Positions 26,997-36,309 are shown, counted from the stretch's first letter. The stretch is DNA of 64,000 nucleotides from JAZDRH01 sp047470865 (GCF_047470865.1 NZ_JAZDRH010000003.1:62001-126000); one strand, 5' to 3'. Notes: generated by a model from the sequence alone, not told the origin. A program made the numbers and translations.

Positions 26997-28621
26997 ACTG
27001 TCATTCCCATTGCTTTTTGTTCTTCAAGAGCGCGTAAGGCGCCACGAATAATTTTGCCAGTGGTAGTCATTGGCATTTCTTGGATAAACTCAATTTCCCG
27101 TGGATATTCATGGGCGGCAAGTTGTTTACGCACATGGTTTTGCAGTTCGCTGACGGTGTTACTGCAAGCAGAGAAGCCTTCATGTAAAACGATGTAGGCT
27201 TTTACAACCTCAGTACGAATAGGATCTTTCTTACCAATGGCAGCAGCGAGTTTTACTGCTGGATGTTTGAGCAAACAGTCTTCAATAGGTGTTGGCCCAA
27301 TACGATAGCCTGCACTGGTAATAACATCATCATTGCGGCCAAGAAAGTAGACATAGCCGTCTTCATCCATACTGGCTTTATCACCGGTTAATAACCAGTT
27401 TCCAATATATTTTTCTGCTGTTGCTTGAGGGTTATCCCAATAATGTAGCATTTGGCTTAAATTTGGCGTAGCAACGGCTAAATGCCCAGCCTCTCCGTTA
27501 GCTACAGGCTGTCCAGTATCATCAATAATGGCGATATTAAAACCAGCCACCGCCTTGCCAATAGCGCTAGGTTTAAACACACCACGCCGGCTCCATGAAG
27601 ACAAAACTAGGTTGCATTCTGTTTGCCCATAAAACTCATTTATGCGCACGCCCAATGCCGCATCGCCCCAAGCTAACAGCTCAACACCTAAAGACTCACC
27701 GCCACTGGCTACAGTACGCAAGTTCAACTGCCAGCGATTTTGTGGATTTTCCACTGAACGTAAAAGTTTGAGTGCTGTAGGAGGGAAGAAGATATTGCGA
27801 ATACCTAAGTCTTCAATCAGTTGAAATACATCTTCAGCAGTAAATTTTTCCGCGCGGTAGGCTACCACAGGAATACCATGGTAGAGCGAAGGTAAAAAGA
27901 CGTCCAATAACCCGCCAATCCATGCCCAATCGGCAGGTGTCCACATACAATCGCCTGTTTGTGGAAAACCATCATGTGAGGCTTCTACACCAGGCAAATG
28001 GCCTAATAATACGCGCTGTGCGTGCAGTGCGCCTTTAGGATGACCTGTAGTTCCAGATGTATAAATAATTAATGCTGGGTCTTCGGCTTTGGTTGGGTGG
28101 TTTACAAACTCAGCGCTTTGCTGTTCCAGTGCTTGGTTGAAGTCAACTACTCGAGGATCTTGGCTAGTATTGTTAATGACATAACACAGGCGTAAAGCAG
28201 GCAGTTCTTGCCACATGCTATTGATTTTGGCGAAGCCTTCTTGATCAGTAATGACTAAGCTCATTGCACAGTTTTTAGCGCGATGAGCAATAGCATCAAT
28301 GCCAAAAAGTTTAAACAAAGGAACAGCGATAGCGCCTATTTTGTAGATGGCCATATGGGTAATAGCCGTTTCTATACCCTGCCCAAGCATAATACCAATA
28401 CGATCACCTATTTGCGCACCTTGAGCTGTTAGGCTATTGGCAAGCTGATTAGCACGCTGTTGTAAATAAGCAAAAGTAAAACGCTGTACGCTACCATCGG
28501 CATTTTTTTGGATGATAGCAACTTTGTTTTTATCTTTAGCCCAGCGGTCGCAGCAAGCCTGTGCGATATTAAAAAACTCTGGGACATCTTCAACGTCTGT
28601 AATCAAGTGGGTGCTAAACAT
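26993..28621 (-). CDS. AMP-dependent acyl-CoA synthetase
   Basis: A 542-aa ANL-superfamily ligase that activates a carboxylate as its adenylate and then its CoA thioester. Motifs seen are the P-loop IIYTSGTTGHPKGALHAQ, INEFYGQTECN, WLLTGDKASMDEDGYVYFLGR and the C-terminal lysine in MTTTGKIIRGALR. It resembles acetyl/propionyl or medium-chain acyl-CoA synthetases, but the substrate is not decided by sequence. The adjacent GntP permease suggests a small hydroxy-acid or short carboxylate. Confidence 0.85.
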   Translation of the reverse strand: MFSTHLITDVEDVPEFFNIAQACCDRWAKDKNKVAIIQKNADGSVQRFTFAYLQQRANQLANSLTAQGAQIGDRIGIMLGQGIETAITHMAIYKIGAIAVPLFKLFGIDAIAHRAKNCAMSLVITDQEGFAKINSMWQELPALRLCYVINNTSQDPRVVDFNQALEQQSAEFVNHPTKAEDPALIIYTSGTTGHPKGALHAQRVLLGHLPGVEASHDGFPQTGDCMWTPADWAWIGGLLDVFLPSLYHGIPVVAYRAEKFTAEDVFQLIEDLGIRNIFFPPTALKLLRSVENPQNRWQLNLRTVASGGESLGVELLAWGDAALGVRINEFYGQTECNLVLSSWSRRGVFKPSAIGKAVAGFNIAIIDDTGQPVANGEAGHLAVATPNLSQMLHYWDNPQATAEKYIGNWLLTGDKASMDEDGYVYFLGRNDDVITSAGYRIGPTPIEDCLLKHPAVKLAAAIGKKDPIRTEVVKAYIVLHEGFSACSNTVSELQNHVRKQLAAHEYPREIEFIQEMPMTTTGKIIRGALRALEEQKAMGMTV

Positions 28622-28644
28622 AGCTTTTGCCTTTGTTATTGTTG

Positions 28645-30030
28645 TTAAAAGCTACCAAACACACTACCCAGCACCAGTACAATAAGCAGTGCGGTAAGTG
28701 GCACGACGGTAGTCATTAAGAATATCTGCGGATAAGACTGGCGGTGAGTTAAGCCGCAAATCGCGAGTAGGGTAATTACTGCGCCTGAATGTGGTAGCGT
28801 ATCTAGACCGCCAGCAGCAATGGTGGAGATACGATGGAGCAACTCAGGACTAATACCAACAGCCTCAACCATTTTTAAGTAATCCGCACCTAGTGTGCGA
28901 TAGGCAATACTTAAACCACCTGAAGAGGAGCCTGTGATAGCTGCCAATACGTTCATGCTGATGGTGGCAGAAATTAATGGGTTCTCTGGAAACAGGTTAA
29001 GGATCATATCTTTAATCACCATAAAGCCTGCCATACCAGCAATAATGGCACCGTAAGCCACTTCGGAGGCGGTATTAAAAATAGGCAAGAAAGAGCTAAA
29101 GCAGCCTTTATTGATGGTGCGTTTTAAATCAGTCCATTTATTCCAGTTCAGCACTATGGTGAACATGATGGAGATGATTAAGGCCAGCAGTACAGACCAC
29201 ATGCCAATAACACTGGCTGGTGTAACATTGCCAAAGCGCTCTTGACTAACAACGCTTAAATCCATGTTGGGTAAAATCACATAAGAGAACAGCGCGTTTA
29301 ATGCGATCACCATAACTATGGGTAAAAAAGCCACTAACGTACTTGGACGAGGCAGCTCGTCGCTAGGCAGTTGCTCATTAAGGTGCTCACCATAGCCTTC
29401 ACCTTTGGCCATAGCTTTATTGGCAAAATGATTCAGTATCCATACGCCTAATGCGAGCATAATCAAGGCCGCAATAATGCCTAGTCCTGGCGCGGCAAAG
29501 GTAGTGGTGCCTAAGTAAGAAGTAGGAATCGCATTTTGGATAGACGGCGCGCCAGGTAGTGCGGTCATGGTGAAGGTAAAAGAACCTAATGCAATAGCCG
29601 CAGGGATGTAGCGTTTTGGTGTGTTGGTTTTACGAAATAGCACAGCGCCAATGGGGTAAACCGCAAAGGCAACTACAAAGAGTGATACACCTCCATAGGT
29701 AAGCAAAGCACAGGCAAGTACTACAGTAAGAATCACATGCTTAGTGCCAAGCCATTTCATAATGGCGTCTGCAATGCTGTGTGCAGCACCTGAGTCAGCC
29801 ATCAGCTTGCCAAATAGTGCACCCAACATAAAGAGTGGAAAAAACTTCACAACATACATGCCCAACTCTTGCATAAAGTTCTGGGTGTACGTTGGCATGA
29901 TGTAACTGGCTTCTCCGCTAAGTAATACAGCCAGTCCCGCCATCAATGGCGCAAGAATTAACACTGTGATTCCGCGATAGGCGAAAAACATCAGCAACAG
30001 CAATGACACAAGAATTGCAAAAGTGCTCAT
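28645..30030 (-). CDS. GntP-family permease
   Basis: A 461-aa inner-membrane symporter of the gluconate:proton family with about 12-14 hydrophobic segments. Motifs include FPLFMLGALFGKLMADSGAA and the C-terminal TLPHSGAVITLLAICG. The family takes up gluconate and also other organic acids such as 3-hydroxybutyrate. It leads an operon with an acyl-CoA synthetase and a MaoC hydratase, so uptake followed by CoA activation of an organic acid is the likely job. Confidence 0.85.
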   Translation of the reverse strand: MSTFAILVSLLLLMFFAYRGITVLILAPLMAGLAVLLSGEASYIMPTYTQNFMQELGMYVVKFFPLFMLGALFGKLMADSGAAHSIADAIMKWLGTKHVILTVVLACALLTYGGVSLFVVAFAVYPIGAVLFRKTNTPKRYIPAAIALGSFTFTMTALPGAPSIQNAIPTSYLGTTTFAAPGLGIIAALIMLALGVWILNHFANKAMAKGEGYGEHLNEQLPSDELPRPSTLVAFLPIVMVIALNALFSYVILPNMDLSVVSQERFGNVTPASVIGMWSVLLALIISIMFTIVLNWNKWTDLKRTINKGCFSSFLPIFNTASEVAYGAIIAGMAGFMVIKDMILNLFPENPLISATISMNVLAAITGSSSGGLSIAYRTLGADYLKMVEAVGISPELLHRISTIAAGGLDTLPHSGAVITLLAICGLTHRQSYPQIFLMTTVVPLTALLIVLVLGSVFGSF

Positions 30031-30146
30031 ACCAGCCTCTTTTTATATTTATTAGGCAAATGAAATAGTTTGTGTGTAGCAAGACGTTGCTTAATAGTGC
30101 AGATGCTAGGCTTACCTCCTCGTCTTATTTTTATTGAGGAAAAATC

Positions 30147-30173
30147 AGGTTAACCAGCGCTGTTGGTTAACCT
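30147..30173 (-). terminator. Terminator after the mutarotase gene
   Basis: A perfect 10-bp stem, AGGTTAACCA (30147-30156) with TGGTTAACCT (30164-30173), is followed on the minus strand by a T-rich tract. It separates the mutarotase from the GntP operon. Confidence 0.75.
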
Positions 30174-30222
30174 TTACGTAAACCTAAGGGGGAAATAAAT
30201 ATAGCGCAAGTGCGCTAAAAGT

Positions 30223-31110
30223 CTAATCCAAAACCTTAATTTTTAGTTGCATCTGATGCGAGGCGTTTGGCTCAAGCCATAGCGCGTCATCTAAAACATT
30301 GGCAGTTTCAACACAGAGAAAATTACGCCACACATTATTTTCCAAACCAATCCGATTTTGGCTTTTTATGTGTGAAGGATTCCACAAGATAACGGAGTTA
30401 GCATTGTTACTCTGTAACTGAATGCAGCGCGCCCAAGCCTTATCTTGAATAACTAAGCGATTGGGTGTGGATTGGTAAATTCGATCAAGTTCGCCTTGTA
30501 TTCTAAGAGCACCTTGCTGCTGGCGTTGTTCCCAGCCAGCAAGGGTTTCAATATAACCACAGCCATCTAGCTCAGCGATACTTACCTGCTCAACATCGCC
30601 AACAGCATAATAGCTATGCAGTGCTTGGCTAATCATGAGTGGATAAGTGCCTAGGTTATGGTTGGTGAGGCTAAGCTCAAGCTGATCGCTTAGGGTCACT
30701 TTCAATGTTAATCGAGCTTTGTGTGGCCAGTGAGTGAGTCCTAAAGCTGTATCTAAAACAAGGGTAAGGCTGACAAAATTACTACTGAGGTGCTGCTCTT
30801 GTAACTGCCAGTTCAAGGTTCTGGCTAAGCCATGAAAAATGGCTTCACCCTTCACACAATCCTGCACTGATTGTGGGTTACGTTGAATATCGCCAAACCA
30901 CGGCCAACAGATCGGAATACCACCACGGACACTTGTGCCTCTGCGGTAAGGATCTGTTGGACTGCGCCAAAGTACAGGTGGCTTCGCTGGATGTGGTTGG
31001 TAACCCAAAATCTGCGCGCCCTGAGCACATATATCGACCACAGCTTGATTAAAGTGTAAACGCCAGCCAGGCAAACCAGAAAAATAGAAAGGCTCAATGC
31101 GGTGAGACAT
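30223..31110 (-). CDS. D-hexose-6-phosphate mutarotase, YeaD-like
   Basis: A 295-aa aldose-1-epimerase-like protein. Motifs seen are RGGIPICWPWFGD near residues 63-75, ALHSYYAVGDVEQVSI in the middle (with the catalytic His), and VILWNPS plus CVETANV near the end (catalytic Glu). It interconverts anomers of hexose-6-phosphates in the cytosol. It is monocistronic, with the DnaA-box-rich region directly upstream of its start. Confidence 0.88.
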   Translation of the reverse strand: MSHRIEPFYFSGLPGWRLHFNQAVVDICAQGAQILGYQPHPAKPPVLWRSPTDPYRRGTSVRGGIPICWPWFGDIQRNPQSVQDCVKGEAIFHGLARTLNWQLQEQHLSSNFVSLTLVLDTALGLTHWPHKARLTLKVTLSDQLELSLTNHNLGTYPLMISQALHSYYAVGDVEQVSIAELDGCGYIETLAGWEQRQQQGALRIQGELDRIYQSTPNRLVIQDKAWARCIQLQSNNANSVILWNPSHIKSQNRIGLENNVWRNFLCVETANVLDDALWLEPNASHQMQLKIKVLD

Positions 31111-31520
31111 ATATGTTCCTAGGCTAATCAGAATAAATAATGCTCAGTTTAAAGTACTTTATGAAATGCCTGAATAAGTAGGATTACAGACTAAAGTAAC
31201 TAATCCCCTATATTCGGGCATTAGCCTGTGGGTAACATGGGCGAAAGTGGCTACAGGCTTTGCAAATCAAGCGATGTAGTAAGGTGGTTATTTTTTAATC
31301 AATGCTGTAGGGCTATGCACAACAGTGGTTAATGAGCATGTGGATAATACCTGCATAAACGAAGCTAAGCTAGAAGCTATAAGGCGTAGATAAAACTGTA
31401 TATTTTTTGAGCAGAATACAGCTATAAAATACCTAATGTGTTGGTTGCTTTAGGTAAGCTCTGCCAAGCTAGAGTGAGCAAAGTTATGCGATAAAAAAGT
31501 GCATGCTCATGTTCAATCAC

Positions 31521-31744
31521 TGTGTATAACATGGGAATTAACGGCTACAGCCCAGTATTCTCAATACCTGTAAAAATATGGTTAAAAAACAACCAGTAAG
31601 AATAAATAATACCCAAGGATAGCCTATGTTCCTGTGTATAACCTGGGTGTATATACGTGCATGCTAGATATAATAAGGCTTTGTAATATATGGTTAAAAA
31701 GTAATCAGTTTTTATCAGTTATTTATCCACATAACAATAACCTA
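31521..31744 (+). repeat. 112-bp imperfect tandem duplication carrying DnaA boxes
   Basis: Two units start at 31521 and 31633. Both begin TGTGTATAAC followed by TGGG, and both carry TATGGTTAAAAA 56 bases in (31577-31588 and 31689-31700) followed by a CAGT word. The offset is exactly 112 for both landmarks, while the rest has diverged. A related start at 31227 (TGTGGGTAACATGGG then GGCTACAG) and a DnaA box at 31339 are also 112 bases apart. Confidence 0.6.
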
Positions 31745-31955
31745 GATTGTATCTGTGTAACTTTGTGTGTGGCCTGTGTATAAAAAATGGATAACTTGAG
31801 CAAAGCAGTATGAATACTGATGTTATAGGTGTTGATTAAATATTTAACACTGTGACTTGCATCTTATTTTGTTGTGTATAAGTAAAGGGTATAAATAAAG
31901 CAAAGGCCTAGCAAATAGGCTATATACTTACTTTTTGTATGGTTAATAGAATGTA

Positions 31956-31980
31956 AAAAAGGCGCTTTAAGCGCCTTTTT
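31956..31980 (-). terminator. Terminator of rarD
   Basis: The stem AAAAAGGCGC (31956-31965) with GCGCCTTTTT (31971-31980) has a 5-base loop, directly after the rarD stop. It is symmetric and can act in both directions. Confidence 0.85.
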
Positions 31981-31987
31981 AAAATAC

Positions 31988-32875
31988 TTATTTAGGTCTA
32001 AATCGGATGACTCTGATAAGGTCTAAGGTATAAATAAATAAAGCTATCCAAATACATGAAAAAGCTAGCATAGAGGTCATGCTAAATTGCTCATGATAAA
32101 TAAAAATAGCCTGTAACAACACTAAGGTTGGCGCTATATATTGCATAAAAGCTAAAGACGATAAAGGAATGCTACGCGCCGCCAGATTAAAGAAAATTAA
32201 CGGCACTAAGGTGACAGGCCCAGCTGCCATTAGCCACCAAGCTTCACTGGTTGACCAAAAGTGGGTTTGATGCATGCTGTTTGGTACAAAGGCAAGCCAG
32301 ATAAGCACTACTGGCAGAAGCAGCCATGTTTCAATAGCAAGGCCAGGTAGTGCATCTATAGGTGCTTGTTTGCGAATGAGCCCATAAAAGCCGAAACTAA
32401 AGGCTAATGCCAAAGAAATCCAAGGCAGCTCTCCCAATTGATAAACCTGGATAGCAACCCCTAACGCGGCAAAACCTATAGCTAGCCATTGCATGCGGCG
32501 TAGTTTTTCACGTAGAAAAATTAAACTCAATAGAATGCTAATGAGAGGATTAGTGTAATAACCTAAACTGGCTGCAATGAGTTGGTCATGATTAACCGCC
32601 CAAACATAAATTAACCAGTTACTGGCAATCAAAACACCAGATAGCGCCAAAATCGCAAAACGTTTTGGGTGCTGGTATAACTCTTTCCACCAACCAGGAT
32701 GTTTCCACACCAGCAACAAAATAGCAGCACCAACACCTGACCAGAGTAAGCGATGCGCAATGACCTCAATGGCAGGTACTGCCTCAAGGTTTTTAAAGAA
32801 AAAAGGGAAAAGTCCCCACAAAATAAAGGCGCCAAAGCCATAGGCATAGCCCATTTTAGGATTAATCGTTTGCAT
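31988..32875 (-). CDS. rarD: EamA-family transporter RarD
   Basis: A 295-aa inner-membrane protein with about ten hydrophobic segments in two EamA repeats. The N-terminus YGFGAFILWGLFPFFFK, IAHRLLWSG and the later SLGYYTNPLISILLSL and QYIAPTLVLLQAIF are typical of RarD. The substrate is not established. The neighbouring srkA upstream on the same strand matches the order I recall from Pseudomonas. Confidence 0.85.
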   Translation of the reverse strand: MQTINPKMGYAYGFGAFILWGLFPFFFKNLEAVPAIEVIAHRLLWSGVGAAILLLVWKHPGWWKELYQHPKRFAILALSGVLIASNWLIYVWAVNHDQLIAASLGYYTNPLISILLSLIFLREKLRRMQWLAIGFAALGVAIQVYQLGELPWISLALAFSFGFYGLIRKQAPIDALPGLAIETWLLLPVVLIWLAFVPNSMHQTHFWSTSEAWWLMAAGPVTLVPLIFFNLAARSIPLSSLAFMQYIAPTLVLLQAIFIYHEQFSMTSMLAFSCIWIALFIYTLDLIRVIRFRPK

Positions 32876-32914
32876 AGTCGTTATTGCTTTAAGTTGTGCC
32901 CCATTCCATTATTA

Positions 32915-33901
32915 TTAAATAAGATTTGCTAAGCGCAGAGCAGGCTCTTCCAAAGTCTTTATCTGTGTTCGCAGTGCCAATAATTGATCGTACCAATACT
33001 GTTCAGAGGTAAACCAAGGAAAGTATTTGGGGAAAGCGGGATCACTCCAGCGCAGAGCAAGCCAAGCGCTATAACTTAACATGCGCAGCGCTCGTAGGCT
33101 TTCAATTAAATGCAATTGTGCGTAATCAAAATCACAAAATTCTTGGTAGCCCTCAATTAGCTCACTAATTTGCTGACAACGCTCCTCATAGCTACCTTCT
33201 AACAACATCCAAAAATCTTGCACGGCAGGCCCTGTTTTACTGTCATCTAAATCCACGATAAAAAAAGCCTCATCGCGATATAGTAAATTGCCAGGGTGAC
33301 AGTCACCATGAATACGAATTGCCTGATATGGACGCTGGCGCATGATATGCGACACTTTTTCAACCAACTGAGCACTGGCCTTTTCCCAGTCCGCCTGTAA
33401 CTTTTTTGGAATAAAATGGCTATCAAGCAACGTTTGGCGGGCTTTTATGCCGTACGTTTGCACATTAAGACTATGTCTATGCTTAAACTTGTGGCTAGCA
33501 CCTACGGCATGCATGCGACCTAGCAATTGCCCGAGCCGATAGAGCTGCTCAAGATTGCCAGGTTCTGGAGCATAACCCCCTTGGCGCGGGAATAAGGCAA
33601 AACGATAGCCTTCAAATTCAAATAAACTTTGCTGATCAAATATTAAAGGTTGAACAACAGGTACATCACAGTCAGCTAGCTGGGCAGTAAATGCATGTTC
33701 TTCCAGAATTTGCGCATTAGTCCAACGCTCTGGACGATAGAACTTAGCAATGACAGGCGCTTGTTCCTCGATACCCACTTGATACACGCGGTTCTCATAA
33801 CTATTAAGTGGCATAATGCGTGCATCAGAAAGCAGCCCTAAGCTTTCAACAGCATTTAACACAAGGTCAGGCGACAATGCTGCAAAAGGATGTTCAGACA
33901 T
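32915..33901 (-). CDS. srkA: Stress response kinase SrkA (YihE)
   Basis: A 328-aa protein, the same length as E. coli SrkA, a cytosolic Ser/Thr kinase of the choline-kinase-like fold that limits MazF-linked and envelope-stress death. Motifs seen are YENRVYQVG, VIAKFYRPERW (ATP lysine), IRIHGDCHPGNLLY (catalytic loop) and IVDLDDSKTGP (metal-binding loop). I choose ATG 33901, with GAGGG just upstream; a longer frame adds 13 residues without a ribosome site. Confidence 0.9.
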   Translation of the reverse strand: MSEHPFAALSPDLVLNAVESLGLLSDARIMPLNSYENRVYQVGIEEQAPVIAKFYRPERWTNAQILEEHAFTAQLADCDVPVVQPLIFDQQSLFEFEGYRFALFPRQGGYAPEPGNLEQLYRLGQLLGRMHAVGASHKFKHRHSLNVQTYGIKARQTLLDSHFIPKKLQADWEKASAQLVEKVSHIMRQRPYQAIRIHGDCHPGNLLYRDEAFFIVDLDDSKTGPAVQDFWMLLEGSYEERCQQISELIEGYQEFCDFDYAQLHLIESLRALRMLSYSAWLALRWSDPAFPKYFPWFTSEQYWYDQLLALRTQIKTLEEPALRLANLI

Positions 33902-34450
33902 ATTGCCCTCGACATTTAGGCGGCTAAATGCTGTTAGCATTGTCCTTTATCTAAGCAGATGCAAGTGCTTCACTTCAGAAAACACTAATTTTTTATCATC
34001 TTCTCTAGCGCTTTGAATTTAAACAAATTATATGAAAGATTTACTTTATCAAAATATGGCGTTAGCACAGTTTGATAATGCCGCCACTAGTCGCTCAGAT
34101 GCAGGGTAGTATATCTAGACAGAGCGTGATTGTAGCAGCGGGTGTTTAGCACAGCAGAACAGATTATGCGTCTTAAGTTAAGGCTAATGCGCAAAATAAG
34201 TAGGCGTTGGCTGCAAGCTGATGCGTTCTCAATCTAGAGCTTTCACTTAACTGCCTAAACGGGTCATGTATTTTAGGTATTTTGAACAACACAGGATTGT
34301 TAGCTAGCCTTAGTGTAAGCCTAAGTTGAGAGTTAAATCGAAAATACATTTTACAGCTTTAATATTAGACATTGCTCTGGCAACGGGGAACAGGGACAGT
34401 GCGCAGCGCAGAACTATCCTTAGAGCAAAATAGCAAAGCGAGCTTAGTGC
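33902..34450. other. Intergenic region (549 bp) without a supported gene
   Basis: A 25-codon frame beginning at ATG 34032 ends at TAG near 34108, with no homology I can recognise; it may be chance or a gene remnant. No hairpin with a T run, tRNA-like fold or strong promoter was found by eye. The cytidine deaminase gene ends at its right edge. Confidence 0.4.
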
Positions 34451-34852
34451 TTACCAAGGGTTTGGCAAATGCTCTTTCCAGTCATAAGGTAAAAGCTGTG
34501 CAAGGCTAACCACCACGCCATTTTGCACTTCTACTAGGGCATTACGATTGTGCTTATTTAACTGACTAATTAGCTCTCGACAGCGGCCACATGGGGGCAG
34601 TGCATTACCTTGGCTGTCTACAGCAACAAAGGCTTTTACGCGGCACTCTCCATGTTTAAGCATTTCTGCCACAGCAGCATGCTCAGCACAAAAGCCCAAA
34701 GAACACGCAGTATCAATACTGACCCCGGTGTACACATTTCCAGCATCAGTTTGAATGGCAGCGCCAACGTGGCCATAACCAATATAACCATTAAGTTGTT
34801 TAGGCGTTGCCACCTTAAGTGCAATTTTTTTTAGATCAAGATTAATATTCAT
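34451..34852 (-). CDS. Cytidine deaminase-family protein
   Basis: A 133-aa zinc deaminase. CAEHAAVAEM (Cys, catalytic Glu) and PPCGRCRELI (two Cys) give the zinc site. The N-terminal YIGYGHVGAAIQT and TGVSIDTACSLG are typical of the single-domain tetrameric class that salvages cytidine and deoxycytidine. Homologues of this shape also include blasticidin-S deaminases, so the exact substrate is not certain. Confidence 0.8.
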   Translation of the reverse strand: MNINLDLKKIALKVATPKQLNGYIGYGHVGAAIQTDAGNVYTGVSIDTACSLGFCAEHAAVAEMLKHGECRVKAFVAVDSQGNALPPCGRCRELISQLNKHNRNALVEVQNGVVVSLAQLLPYDWKEHLPNPW

Positions 34853-35036
34853 ATAAGACCCTACATGAAGTTTAAGATTGTTAATTAGCTAGTGATGCGG
34901 CTATGAAAAAGCAGTGGTGTAGGCTGGTTTTTTAGTAAGAATACCGACAGATAGGTTAAAAACTACTCGATAGTTATTATTAGATCGACTACTCTATCTA
35001 TTATTATAAAAGGTCTAATAAATCGTCAATACAAAT

Positions 35037-35699
35037 ATGTATGCGCCTATGAATGAGCACTTGTATTGCTCAAAAACTCAGTCTATTTTGCAGGTTGCTG
35101 AGCTAGAGGAGGCTGATATGAAATTAGCCGCTAGACTTGTATTTACAGCATTCTCGAGCAAGTTTAGTTCTATTCAGTCCTTATCTGAAGTTCAGCAGCT
35201 AGCCCTATTTGAACAGCTGTGGCTGTTGCACAGTGCAAATCAGTATGAGGCTCAATTTGTTATAAAAAACCAAGGTCAAGTTATTGCTACTTTCGCTATT
35301 ATTAGCAACATGCCCCGCGTTGAGCCGCGTAAAAAACCACAGCTTAGGTATGTAAGCCTAATCAAAAACTATGGCTTGTTTAGTGTGTGTAGAATGTGGC
35401 TAGTCTGTAGTTTATTTGATTACAAGCCCAATAAAAAAGAAGCCTATATTGCGTATATTGCTGTTGCAGAGAATCAGCAAAAACGAGGGGTAGGATCAGT
35501 CATTTTGGACTACGCCCAACACTACGCACGTAATTTACTTAAAAAATCGCATCTTTCACTCTATGTGGCCCAAAACAATTTGGCGGCTGCTGCGCTATAT
35601 AAGCGGCATGGCTTTGTGGAAAGACGCAAGCAAAAGTCATGGTTAACTGCAGGTTTAACGCGAGTAACGAGCTGGTCTTATCAGGTAAAAGAGCTATAG
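35037..35699 (+). CDS. GNAT-family N-acetyltransferase
   Basis: A 220-aa protein. The C-terminal GNAT core has YIAYIAVAENQQKRGVGSVI (acetyl-CoA loop) and AAALYKRHGFVERRK. The substrate is unknown. Start choice is unclear: ATG 35037 and 35049 lack ribosome sites, while ATG 35118 has GAGGAGG 5 bases upstream but would remove the first strand of the fold. A Fur box follows its stop and belongs to the next gene. Confidence 0.72.
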   Translation: MYAPMNEHLYCSKTQSILQVAELEEADMKLAARLVFTAFSSKFSSIQSLSEVQQLALFEQLWLLHSANQYEAQFVIKNQGQVIATFAIISNMPRVEPRKKPQLRYVSLIKNYGLFSVCRMWLVCSLFDYKPNKKEAYIAYIAVAENQQKRGVGSVILDYAQHYARNLLKKSHLSLYVAQNNLAAAALYKRHGFVERRKQKSWLTAGLTRVTSWSYQVKEL

Positions 35700-35715
35700 T
35701 CTTAAAAACATATTT

Positions 35716-35734
35716 GATAATAATTATCATTCAA
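35716..35734. promoter_or_regulatory. Fur box upstream of the ECF sigma factor gene
   Basis: The 19-mer starting GATAATAATTATCATT matches 14 of 19 positions of the Fur consensus, with a strong central palindrome. It lies about 33 bp before the sigma factor start, so iron repression is likely. Confidence 0.75.
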
Positions 35735-35766
35735 TGTATGGTTGGTAGTTTTTAAAGGTACCCGCC

Positions 35767-36270
35767 TTGGACAGCACTGCATCCTTGCTAGCTATCTATT
35801 ATGTGCAAAGAGAACGATTACTAAAGTATGTAATACGGTTATTAGGTGACGGTGAGCAAGCTCAAGATATTATCCAAGATATGTGGTTAAAACTTGCCCA
35901 ATCGCAAAAATCTAAGATAGCAAGTCCTTCTAGCTATTTGTTTCGCATGGCACATAACCTTGTTATTGATCATCTACGCACGCATAAATTATCCATTAAT
36001 AAGCTAGAGGAGTTTTATTTGCTGAGCATACAGCAAAGTACGCTGACATCTGATTCACTCACTTTAGATGAACGCCAGCAGATATTGCACAAGATGCTTG
36101 ATAGCCAACCTAAACGTTTACAGCAAATTTTTTGTTTGTACTACAAACAGGGCTATACCATGGTGCAAGTTGCTGATGTAGCAGGGATTTCTTTAGGACA
36201 GGTGCACAGGTTATTGAATCTATTTGAACAAAATTGCCGCTGTTTTCTTAGCCAAAATAATAAAAAGTAA
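35767..36270 (+). CDS. ECF sigma factor, FecI-like
   Basis: A 167-aa protein. The sigma-2 region has QRERLLKYVIRLLGDGEQAQ and SSYLFRMAHNLVIDHLR; the sigma-4 helix-turn-helix is near residues 115-150 (QIFCLYYKQGYTMVQVADV). This is the iron-starvation (FecI) type, which directs transcription of a TonB-dependent receptor. The only sensible start is TTG 35767, after AAAGG. A Fur box precedes it, and the receptor follows after 75 bp. The usual FecR anti-sigma gene is missing from between them and from the neighbourhood. Confidence 0.85.
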   Translation: MDSTASLLAIYYVQRERLLKYVIRLLGDGEQAQDIIQDMWLKLAQSQKSKIASPSSYLFRMAHNLVIDHLRTHKLSINKLEEFYLLSIQQSTLTSDSLTLDERQQILHKMLDSQPKRLQQIFCLYYKQGYTMVQVADVAGISLGQVHRLLNLFEQNCRCFLSQNNKK

Positions 36271-36309
36271 AAAAGTTTGAAATTTTCTCAAGTAGATACG
36301 TCTTTAAAA

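Larger units (their letters stand above)
31111..31987. other. Gene-free region rich in DnaA boxes (candidate origin or titration site)
   Basis: No coding frame is supported over 877 bp. It holds six exact TTATNCACA words, counting both strands: 31339-31347, 31521-31529, 31633-31641, 31723-31731, 31775-31783 and 31873-31881. Two are the strongest form TTATCCACA (31339 and 31723). Near matches occur at 31227-31235 and 31313-31321. AT-rich tracts lie between boxes, for example about 31832-31852. By a rough composition estimate well under one such word is expected. dnaA, dnaN and gidA are not in the window, so a true oriC is inference only. Confidence 0.6.

Noticed and set aside
34032..34108. 25-codon frame starting with ATG upstream of the cytidine deaminase gene
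   Set aside because: Too short and without a ribosome site or recognisable motif; probably chance.
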